A stretch of 7,761 bases of DNA. It comes from UBA4644 sp964646225 (GTDB lineage Bacteria; Bacillota; Clostridia; Oscillospirales; Butyricicoccaceae). Location: positions 1 through 7,761 of the forward strand of contig CAZYAD010000057.1 in assembly GCA_964646225.1 (NCBI GenBank). Direction: 5' to 3'. Shown here in pieces: positions 1 through 7,593 of the stretch; the stretch's first letter is position 1; each line of letters opens with the position of its first letter. The notes under the pieces are model-generated. The model was not told the origin of the DNA. It saw only the letters and a list, made by a program, of their open reading frames with translations, and ran no database searches. Both the position numbers and the translations under genes were made by a program.

Positions 1-1
1 G

Positions 2-823
2 CTTAAATTTGCCCTTGCTCTTTGCCTGTGCCTTTTCGAGGGCGATTTGCATGGGAGATTTTTCCGCTTGACTTTTGCTTTCCTTTGTGGTATCGTTGTT
101 ATCAAAGGGAGATTTCCTCGACCCACTTAGAGCGCCGGTTTCACCGGAAGAGCCAACACGGGAAGGAAGTCTTCTTTTTTGTATATTCCCGATACTGTAC
201 ACTGTTTCGCTATTTTCATTAAGACCAGATGAAAAACGAACCCTGTAGTAGGAGTCATCCGCATCCTTGAAATAGGCCGTGAAGTAATTGAAGCCATCCT
301 CACCGATATCATTTTCATGAGCATTGTTGAGATCGCTCCTGTACTCATCAAATACACCAACCTGAATGATTTCATCAATATGTCCGGCTATTTTCCCTTT
401 CAAGGAATACTCCTTATCAGACAACAGTTCACGGGCCTCTTTTTGAATCTGGCTGCGATGCCGGTCGGAAAGTTTATAAGCGGAGCGTTCAGTCAGAGCC
501 AAAATATGGCCGTCCGAAGTCGGGAACAGAACATCTTCGCCGTTTCGAATCTTCTCATTGATAAATCTTTCGATTTGCTTTCCCCACTTGGACGAATCAT
601 CCCCGGAAAGCACCTGCCTGTCAGCCTGAACATACAGATAATTTCCATTGACTTTAATTGAATACTTGACCTTTTCACCGCCCTCCGTGGCGGTGTTTTT
701 ATTTGCGCTCTGGCTTTCAACCGTCCGCAGCGCGTTCCGCATGGTTTTTTCCATGCCCGCCAGCTCGTTTGCAAGGTCGCTGAACCGCCGCTTTTCGCTG
801 TCGGTCAGCTGCAAATCCTCCAT
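2..823 (-). CDS. Phage/ICE polyvalent-type protein, C-terminal part (5' truncated, runs off left edge)
   Basis: The frame is open across the whole stretch and continues past base 1. 274 codons are visible from the ATG at 821-823, and the same frame stays open upstream to a TGA at 926-928, so the true start is uncertain. GTG codons at 839-841 and 866-868 are alternatives; none has a clear Shine-Dalgarno. The first about 50 residues are charged and helical (MEDLQLTDSEKRR...). A domain beginning KYSIKVNGNYLYVQADRQVL follows, with motifs KWGKQIERFINEKI, LTERSAYKLSDRH, HIDEI, DGFNYFTAYF, DSYYRVRFS and TVYSIGNI, then a low-complexity S/K/E/Q-rich tail. From memory this pattern resembles the LPD3 and barnase/EndoU/RelE-like nuclease (PBECR) domains ending large proteins of Firmicute phages and conjugative elements; no search was run. 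Probably a broken or mosaic mobile-element gene. The open frame is well supported, the family less so. Confidence 0.6.
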   Translation of the reverse strand, partial: MEDLQLTDSEKRRFSDLANELAGMEKTMRNALRTVESQSANKNTATEGGEKVKYSIKVNGNYLYVQADRQVLSGDDSSKWGKQIERFINEKIRNGEDVLFPTSDGHILALTERSAYKLSDRHRSQIQKEARELLSDKEYSLKGKIAGHIDEIIQVGVFDEYRSDLNNAHENDIGEDGFNYFTAYFKDADDSYYRVRFSSGLNENSETVYSIGNIQKRRLPSRVGSSGETGALSGSRKSPFDNNDTTKESKSQAEKSPMQIALEKAQAKSKGKFK

Positions 824-892
824 GGATACCGCCTTGTTCACCTTGCGGAAGGAGCGAGAAGTGCGCACGCAGCCATGCTTCGAAAAAAGCGC

Positions 893-921
893 TTGACAAA
901 ATAAGTTTATTGCTGTAAACT
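893..921 (+). promoter_or_regulatory. Sigma-A-type promoter of the blaI-blaR1 unit
   Basis: A perfect -35 hexamer TTGACA (893-898) is followed after exactly 17 bases by TAAACT (916-921), which matches four of the six TATAAT positions. It is the only good promoter in the gap before the repressor gene, whose ATG lies 39 bases beyond the -10. The -10 element is embedded in the first operator-like dyad (905-920), as expected for repression by steric block. The -35 overlaps the upstream open part of the minus-strand mobile-element frame. Confidence 0.65.
905..920. promoter_or_regulatory. Operator-like dyad 1 (BlaI-type), overlapping the -10
   Basis: The sequence GTTTATTGCTGTAAAC has matching ends (GTTTA and TAAAC) and fits an idealised GTTTACA-nn-TGTAAAC dyad except for TT in place of CA in the left half. 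It covers most of the -10 hexamer. BlaI/MecI repressors are known to bind TACA-nn-TGTA-centred dyads in their own promoters. The assignment to BlaI binding is inference from family knowledge plus position. Confidence 0.55.
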
Positions 922-930
922 TTTCTCAAA

Positions 931-946
931 GATTACAAATGTAAAC
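931..946. promoter_or_regulatory. Operator-like dyad 2 (BlaI-type), in the leader
   Basis: GATTACAAATGTAAAC contains the exact BlaI/MecI core TACA-nn-TGTA (934-943) and fits the extended dyad except for one base. It starts exactly 26 bases after dyad 1; the ten-base direct repeat TGTAAACTTT (914-923 and 940-949) reflects the same duplication. It lies between the -10 and the Shine-Dalgarno at 950-955. Two spaced operators fit the cooperative two-dimer binding seen in characterised BlaI/MecI systems. Confidence 0.7.
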
Positions 947-960
947 TTTGGAGGTGCGAT

Positions 961-1344
961 ATGACGGAGAACCATTGTGATACCATGATCCAGGATGCCG
1001 AACTGGCGGTTTTGCAGATGCTGTGGGACGCCGGGGAGCCCCTGCCCCTGAGCGCCCTGCTGGAGCGGCTGCATGCCAGCCGAGGCTGGGCCGATTCCAC
1101 CGTCAAGACCCTGCTGCGCCGCTTGCAGCAGAAGGGGGCGGTGACCCTGACCCAGCGGGGGGTCTATGCGGCAGCGATCGACCGCGACCGCTACCGCGGC
1201 GCAGCCAACAGCAGCTTTTTGGAAAAGCTCTACCACGGCAGCGCCAAAACCCTGGTGGCCTCGCTGGTAGACGAAGGGCGGCTCACCGCCGAGGATATCG
1301 CCGAGCTCACCGCCATGTTCCGAAAGGAGGTGCCCCATGACTGA
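961..1344 (+). CDS. blaI: BlaI/MecI/CopY-family transcriptional repressor
   Basis: A 127-aa protein, the usual size of BlaI/MecI repressors. It has an N-terminal winged helix (DAELAVLQMLWDAGEPLPL; recognition helix about residues 45-58, DSTVKTLLRRLQQKG; wing about 61-75) and a short helical dimerisation tail. It should bind the two dyads just upstream as a dimer and repress its own operon until proteolysed after a signal from the neighbouring M56 protease. The start is fixed by GGAGGT at 950-955, five bases from the ATG. At the position aligning with the N101-F102 cleavage site of staphylococcal BlaI/MecI this protein has S101-L102, so the cut site, if kept, differs chemically. Its last codons overlap the start of blaR1 by eight bases, and the blaR1 Shine-Dalgarno (AGGAGG, 1325-1330) lies inside it, so the two are translationally coupled. 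Confidence 0.93.
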   Translation: MTENHCDTMIQDAELAVLQMLWDAGEPLPLSALLERLHASRGWADSTVKTLLRRLQQKGAVTLTQRGVYAAAIDRDRYRGAANSSFLEKLYHGSAKTLVASLVDEGRLTAEDIAELTAMFRKEVPHD

Positions 1345-4300
1345 CCTGATGCGCACCGTGCTGATCCTCTCTGCCAGCGGCACCGCACTGGCACTGGTGC
1401 TGGCCGCCCTGCGCCGTCTGCTGCGGAACCGCCTGCCCAAAGCGGTGTTTTATTATCTGTGGCTGCTGGTGCTGCTGATCCCCGCCGCCCTGCCGGTATC
1501 CCTGCCACAGGCGACCCTGTCCCGGCTGCCGGTGGAGCAGCAGGCCTCCGTCCCCCAGACCGGCACTCCGGCCCCCGTCCCCGCTGTGGACGCCGCGCAG
1601 CCCGTTCCCGAGGAACTGGTGTTCCACTACACCCCCAACGCCGTCATCAACGGCAGCGGTCTGCCGCTGCCGGAACAGCACTCCCGGCAGACCCTCTGGT
1701 ACCGGGCACTCTGGCAGTGGCTGTGTACCCATTTTGCGGCCGTCTGGCTCACCGGCGCGGCTCTGCATTTCCTGTGGTTCGCCTCCGCCTACCGCCGCTA
1801 TCGCCGTCAGCTGCTGGAGACGGGCCAGCCCCTGCAGGAGCACGAGCAGGCTCTGCTTGAGGAGCTGCGGGCCGGTCGTCGGGTGACCGCGCTTCGCAGT
1901 GCTGCCGCCCAGACGCCCCTGCTGGTGGGCCTGTGCCGCCCCTGCATCGTCCTTCCCGAAACGCCGGTGTCCACTCTGGAGCTGGAATGCATCCTGCTCC
2001 ACGAGCTGGCACATCTTGCCCGCCGGGATCTGCTGTACAAGTGGTTTGCCGTGGCGGTGACCTCCTTCCACTGGTTCAACCCCCTGATGCCCTGGCTGCG
2101 GCGGGAGCTTTCCCGCAGCTGTGAGCTGGCCTGTGACGAGGCGGTCATCCGCACCATGGACGGGGAGCACCGGCGGCTTTACGGTGAGACGCTGCTGTCC
2201 ATGGCCGCCGCCCGGGCGCTGCCCCGGGGCGTCCCGGCCACCATGCTGTGCGAGGAAACGCGGCAGTTGAAGGAGCGCCTGCAGGGCATCCTGCGGCACA
2301 AAAAGCTCACGGCGGCCATTGTCCTGCTTTCCCTGCTACTGTCCCTTGGGGTAGCGGGCTGCGCCGCCGTGCTGGGCCCCCAATGGGAGGAGGAAGCGGA
2401 GGCCCCGTCTGTCACCGGCCCCCTGACCGCTGAACAGCAGGGCCCCGTGCTGGAGGCCATCGAGGCGTGGGCCGATGAGAATGTGACCTGCGAGGGCACC
2501 CGAAGCCTGACCTATTACGCGCCCGACGGAACCCCGGGGGCTCCGGGCTTCTTTGCCGATATCGGCGATACCTGGCTGTACGATCTGTCGGAGCATACCG
2601 TCCGCGCCATCGACGGCACTTATCCCGACACCGCCGATCTGGGCTATGTGTGTCTGAGCATCCGTGAGAATGACGATACACAATTTCTGGTCACCTTTTA
2701 CCTGACCCGGAGCGAGCGCGGCCGGGACGGCGACCCCATCGCGGCGCTGACCCGGCTGGCAGAGCAATATCCTGCCGCCAAAACCGGCTATCTCGGCTGG
2801 AACGAGCAGAACGGCCGCCCGGCCTATGTGATGTGCTATTTCCGGCAGGACGGACAGGAATACACCTTCCAGTACAGCGATATCTGCGGTTTTTGGTCTG
2901 TGCAGCCCCGGGAACAGGACAGTGGCCGCTGGGCCGCCGTGGCCCTGACTGATTTGCCCCGGACTATGGCCGCCATCACCGACTGGCAGCGCACCCATGC
3001 CGAAAGCCCCGATGACCGGCGCTTTCAGCTGACGCTGCATACCTCCGGCCTTGAGGCGATGGCCGACCACGCCTGGCCGAGCCGCCTGTTCTGCGATCTG
3101 TCCACCGGAGCGCTCCGGGAGGGCGCGCCCGATGAGACCGGGCAAAGCCTCTGCGCAGCGGTGTCTCTGCTGCAATGCGAAGATCCCGATGCCCGCGTCT
3201 GGCTGCTGGAAAGCACCGGTCGGATCTTTCCCACTGAAGCAGAACTGGCAGGGAAGGAGTATTGCTATACCGGCGATCTGGCCAGCTCCTCTCTCCGGGG
3301 CTTGTCCCCGTTTTGCATTCAGCTGCTGGCAGACGGTACCTTTCAGTATAGTGAGCATCTTGCCTCCGGCTGGATGGGTACCGGCGTCTGGATGCTGGAG
3401 GGCGACATTGTGACCCTCCTTGAGAGCGATACCTCCCGCTCCTTCCGCTTCCGGGCAGAGGAAGATGCGCTCTATTATCTGGCGGGCCGCTCCGATGCCT
3501 TTACCTATGTGGAGCTGCCTGACGGCGCAGTCTTTTACGCCCAGACTGCCCTGAAGGTCAGCGCGGAGGATACCCTTTACATTCAGACAGCGGCCCTTGT
3601 GACACAGGAGTTCCAGCGGGTCTATGAGCCCTATTACGACATTCTCTCGCTGGAGCTGTCCGACTGGCAGCAGGAAGGTGACGAGGCCACCTTCACCTGC
3701 GTCATGACCTGGCAGCAGTATGAGCGGGATGTGACCCAGGTGCCCTGGCTAAAGCAGTACGAGGGCACCGATGGCTACCAGACCATGTGCCGGGAGTATC
3801 TGGCCCGGCAGACCGGGAGTTTCCTTCTCCGGGTGACGAAGGAGGAAGAAATGCTGACCCTGTATACCGATGAATCGGTCACAGACACGCCCAGCTGGAC
3901 AAAATGCCGGATCGATGATTTTAACGGCAAGACCACTTCTCAGCGGATGTACGCCGCCTACGGCCATCTGCTGTGGGATGTGTACGACCGGGGCCTGCTG
4001 CCCGACGGCACGGCGCTGTCCCGCTTCGGCGAACCGGAAAACAGCAGCTTCGCGCTGGCCGATGTGGACGGCGACGGCAGCACCGAGCTGCTCCTCAGCT
4101 GGCAGGAAGGCGCAGTCGCCGACTTGCTGCTGGCGGTTTACGGCTGGCGGGACGGGTACCTGTATGAGCAGGGCCGCTTTTTTCCCCAGGTACACTTTTA
4201 CTCCAACGGCACCCTTGCCGTCGAGTGGAGCCACAATCAGGGCCCTTCCGCAGAGGACTTCTGGCCCTATGACGCCTATTCCTATGACCCGGTTTCTGAC

Positions 4301-4393
4301 ACCTGGCAGCGGGTGGCAGCATCGACAGCAACGGCCAGCGCTATTATCTGCTGCCCGCCGACTGGGACGGTACCTACAGCGCTGACCTTCTGA
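1337..4393 (+). CDS. blaR1: BlaR1-like M56 membrane metalloprotease with large non-PBP sensor; C-terminus frameshifted
   Basis: 1018 aa as read. Membrane helices lie at about residues 6-24, 37-56, 131-151 and 326-345. The cytoplasmic zinc protease has HELAH at 222-226 and SCELACDEAV at 261-270, with E263 placed 37 residues after H226 as in BlaR1. In the family it cleaves or releases the paired BlaI repressor. The last helix ends in VAGC (C342), a lipobox-like sequence. The roughly 700-residue outer part has no penicillin-binding domain: about 369-640 is unassigned alpha/beta sequence, about 660-725 a beta-rich segment (LLADGTFQYSE, GTGVWMLEGD), about 745-858 an NTF2-like stretch, and 909-917 a calcium-loop-like DVDGDGSTE. 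The ligand is therefore unknown. The start is set by AGGAGG at 1325-1330. After DTWQRV (near 4311-4317) the frame degrades; the proper continuation lies one base off (see 4316-4542), giving about 1068 aa if repaired. The M56 assignment is firm. Confidence 0.9.
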   Translation: MTDLMRTVLILSASGTALALVLAALRRLLRNRLPKAVFYYLWLLVLLIPAALPVSLPQATLSRLPVEQQASVPQTGTPAPVPAVDAAQPVPEELVFHYTPNAVINGSGLPLPEQHSRQTLWYRALWQWLCTHFAAVWLTGAALHFLWFASAYRRYRRQLLETGQPLQEHEQALLEELRAGRRVTALRSAAAQTPLLVGLCRPCIVLPETPVSTLELECILLHELAHLARRDLLYKWFAVAVTSFHWFNPLMPWLRRELSRSCELACDEAVIRTMDGEHRRLYGETLLSMAAARALPRGVPATMLCEETRQLKERLQGILRHKKLTAAIVLLSLLLSLGVAGCAAVLGPQWEEEAEAPSVTGPLTAEQQGPVLEAIEAWADENVTCEGTRSLTYYAPDGTPGAPGFFADIGDTWLYDLSEHTVRAIDGTYPDTADLGYVCLSIRENDDTQFLVTFYLTRSERGRDGDPIAALTRLAEQYPAAKTGYLGWNEQNGRPAYVMCYFRQDGQEYTFQYSDICGFWSVQPREQDSGRWAAVALTDLPRTMAAITDWQRTHAESPDDRRFQLTLHTSGLEAMADHAWPSRLFCDLSTGALREGAPDETGQSLCAAVSLLQCEDPDARVWLLESTGRIFPTEAELAGKEYCYTGDLASSSLRGLSPFCIQLLADGTFQYSEHLASGWMGTGVWMLEGDIVTLLESDTSRSFRFRAEEDALYYLAGRSDAFTYVELPDGAVFYAQTALKVSAEDTLYIQTAALVTQEFQRVYEPYYDILSLELSDWQQEGDEATFTCVMTWQQYERDVTQVPWLKQYEGTDGYQTMCREYLARQTGSFLLRVTKEEEMLTLYTDESVTDTPSWTKCRIDDFNGKTTSQRMYAAYGHLLWDVYDRGLLPDGTALSRFGEPENSSFALADVDGDGSTELLLSWQEGAVADLLLAVYGWRDGYLYEQGRFFPQVHFYSNGTLAVEWSHNQGPSAEDFWPYDAYSYDPVSDTWQRVAASTATASAIICCPPTGTVPTALTF

Positions 4394-4542
4394 CCGACGA
4401 GGCCGACTATCTGGCCTGGCGCAAGAGCTGGCTACAGAAAAGCACGGAGCTTGTACTGGTCGAACAGGCCCTGACGGCAGAGACCATCGCCGATCTCGGC
4501 GCGCCGCGACCCAGCCATGAAGCATTGCAGCCCGTTGGTTAA
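4316..4542 (+). pseudogene. Displaced C-terminal coding tail of the blaR1 homologue (frameshift)
   Basis: This frame reads GSIDSNGQRYYLLPADWDG, then TYSADLLTDEADYLAWR, then a lysine/glutamate helix and a TAA at 4540-4542. It has the composition and style of the preceding sensor, whereas the in-register reading turns into a short alanine/threonine/cysteine run ending at 4393. Restoring one base (for example a G in the G-rich run 4311-4316) would join DTWQRV directly to GSIDSNGQ. It has no start codon or Shine-Dalgarno of its own. It is either a genuine one-base deletion that trims about 75 residues from the sensor's end, or a sequencing/assembly error. The protease part would be unaffected either way. 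Confidence 0.7.
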
Positions 4543-4651
4543 GACAGAAACAGGTGGCCGCAGGCCCCTTGCTTCGTCTCCGCTCATAGGCAATATGAAG
4601 GGCGATTTTTCGCGCTGAACATGAAGGAAAAAGGAAAGGCGTAAGAAGAAA

Positions 4652-4667
4652 GCGCCCCGCCGGGCGC
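4652..4667 (-). terminator. Possible secondary hairpin terminator (minus strand)
   Basis: A six-base GC stem, GCGCCC/GGGCGC, with a four-base loop. Read on the minus strand it is followed by TTTCTTCTT, an imperfect T-tract. It lies downstream of the main bidirectional hairpin for the leftward transcript and could be a back-up for the opp operon. It has no T-tract on the plus strand. The surrounding 4543-4728 holds no credible gene. Confidence 0.35.
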
Positions 4668-4728
4668 GAGAAAGGCAAAATGCGGTGCTGACGGAGAAGC
4701 CGGAATGCCCCTCAGCCCCGCAGAACCA

Positions 4729-4762
4729 AAAAAGCGCTGTCCGTAGTCGGACAGCGCTTTTT
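4729..4762. terminator. Bidirectional Rho-independent terminator between convergent operons
   Basis: A perfect 15-bp stem (AAAAAGCGCTGTCCG and its complement) around the loop TAGT. The ten GC-rich pairs are flanked by A/T runs, so each strand shows a hairpin followed by U residues. It sits 186 bases beyond the displaced blaR1 stop and eight bases beyond the stop of the small membrane protein on the other strand, and should end both transcripts. Confidence 0.92.
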
Positions 4763-4770
4763 CTTGCTTT

Positions 4771-4971
4771 TCAGTTGACAAACATCCAGCAGAACAGGAC
4801 GATCAAAAGGAACAGCAGCACGATGAAAGGCATAATGGTCAGCAGCGCCGCCAGGATCATGGCTTTCACATCGTTTTTTTCCAGCCCGCCGGCAGCCTCG
4901 ATCTCGTCCTGGAGCGCACGCTCCTTTTCGGGATCATACTTTTTCAGCTGGCGAAATCGCTTTAGCAGCAT
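4771..4971 (-). CDS. Small single-pass membrane protein at the end of the opp operon
   Basis: A 66-aa protein of unrecognised family. Residues 1-37 are hydrophilic and charged (MLLKRFRQLKKYDPEKERAL, then an acidic helix and LEKNDVK). Residues about 38-63 form one strongly hydrophobic helix (MILAALLTIMPFIVLLFLL and on), leaving almost nothing after it. The positive N-terminus predicts a cytoplasmic head and a C-terminal anchor. It begins six bases after the start of oppF's TGA, in the same frame, separated by one codon (TCC). No Shine-Dalgarno precedes it, so it would be made by reinitiation after OppF, or occasionally by readthrough as an OppF extension. The terminator follows at once, making it the last gene of the opp operon. 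The clean charged-plus-anchor layout argues for a real gene. A role as an accessory or anchor for the importer ATPases is inference only. Confidence 0.7.
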   Translation of the reverse strand: MLLKRFRQLKKYDPEKERALQDEIEAAGGLEKNDVKAMILAALLTIMPFIVLLFLLIVLFCWMFVN

Positions 4972-6562
4972 GGATCACTGCTGGGCCTGGGCCGGCATCT
5001 CGAAGAGATACTTGCCGTTCTCGTCGATCTTCTTGTCCAGAAAATGGCAGGCGCAGAAGTGGCCGGGGCTGACCTCCACATAGGGGGGCGGCACCACCTT
5101 GCACTTTTCGCAGGCCATGTAGCAGCGGGTGTGGAACTTGCAGCCCTGAGGCGGACGGATGGGGCTGGGGATATTGCCCTCCAGAATGATGCGCTCCTTG
5201 TCGGCGGAGTCGGGATCGGTGGTGGGGATGGAAGACAGCAGCGCCACGGTATAGGGGTGACGGGGATCAGCGAAGATCTCCTCCGCCGTACCCAGCTCCA
5301 CCATGTTGCCCAGATACATAACGCCGATGCGGTCGGAAATGTACCGCACCACCGACAGATCGTGGGAGATGAACAGATAGGTCAGCTTGTCGGTCTCCTT
5401 CAGCTCCTCCAGCAGGTTGATGATCTGGGACTGGATGGACACATCCAGCGCCGAGACGCACTCATCGCAGACAATGAACTTGGGCTTGACCGCCAGCGCA
5501 CGGGCGATGCAGATACGCTGCCGCTGGCCGCCGGAGAACTGATGGGGATAGCGGTGCAGCATATAGCCCTGCAGGCCGCACTTCTCCATCACATCGATGA
5601 TATACTCCTTCATCTTGGGATCGCCCGCCTTGAAGAACTTGTGGGTGGTCAGGCCCTCGCCGATGATCTGGCCCACCGTCATGCGGGGGTTCAGGGAGGA
5701 GTAGGGATCCTGGAAGATGATCTGGATATCCTTGCGCAGGATGCGCATTTCGGTGTATTTCAGACGGCTCAGGTCGATGCCGTTGTCCAGCAGCGCCTCG
5801 TACTCCTGGAACTTGGTGTCGTCCCGGTACTTGGCCTTGAGCTCGGCCACGGCGGCGTCGTCATCCTTGAGGACAGCCAGCAGCTTTTCCCGCACAGGCA
5901 GCAGGGAGGCCCGCTTGGCAGCGGCAGTCTCGGCAGCCTTCAGCGCCTTTTTGATCTTGGCAGGGAGATTCTTGACGGTGCTGTCGGCCTCCAGCTCCTT
6001 GGCAATGGCCTCCTGGAAGGCGATCTCGCCATCCAGATCCCGGATGGATTCGTTGATCTTGGCCAGACGGGTGTTGGTCTGATACTTTTTCAGCAGCACC
6101 TTCGCACCCTCAGAGGGATCGTCCAGCGAAGCAAAGCCGCCCATGATCTTGACCACATTGTGGAAGGCGGTGTCGGCCTCGGCAGCCAGCAGGTTCTTGT
6201 TCTGGTGCTGGAAGAAGGTGGCCTGGTCACCGGCCTTTTCCACCTCTGCGGCGGCGGCCTGCGCCTTGGCGGCCCGCTTCTTCCAATCAGCGATCATCTT
6301 GGGGGCGTTTTGCAGAGTCTTGACCACATAAGAGGGGGCAAACTCCTCCAGCGTGCGGCCGTAATACAGGGTGGAACCGGCCGTCTGGGGATAAAGCTGC
6401 AAAATGGTACGGCCCAGGGTGGACTTGCCGCAGCCCGACTCGCCCACCAGACCAAAGGTCTCGCCGGAGTGGATGTCAATGGTGATCTCCTCGTTGGCCC
6501 GGACATACAGCTGCTCCTTCTGGAAGATGCTGGACTTGGCCACGGGGAAATACTTTTTCAGG

Positions 6563-7576
<1,014 letters not shown>

Positions 7577-7593
7577 ATTTTTACCTCCACCGA

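Noticed and set aside
22..661. Plus-strand frames at 22-222 and 317-661
   Set aside because: Both lie opposite the continuous minus-strand mobile-element frame, whose product has coherent domain motifs; the plus-strand products do not.
883..893. AAAAAAGCGCT shared with the terminator at 4728-4738, as possible element ends
   Set aside because: Only 11 bases of simple sequence; the second copy is fully explained by the terminator stem, and no longer flanking repeat is seen.
2780..3904. KTG (residues 482-484) and SWTK (residues 853-856) in the BlaR1 sensor as a possible penicillin-binding site
   Set aside because: In transpeptidase folds SxxK precedes KTG; here the order is reversed and no SxN motif or PBP-like context surrounds them, so these are chance matches.
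4584..4781. A 65-codon minus-strand frame across the terminator
   Set aside because: It is read through the hairpin, shows no domain-like pattern, has no Shine-Dalgarno and overlaps the end of the small membrane protein gene.
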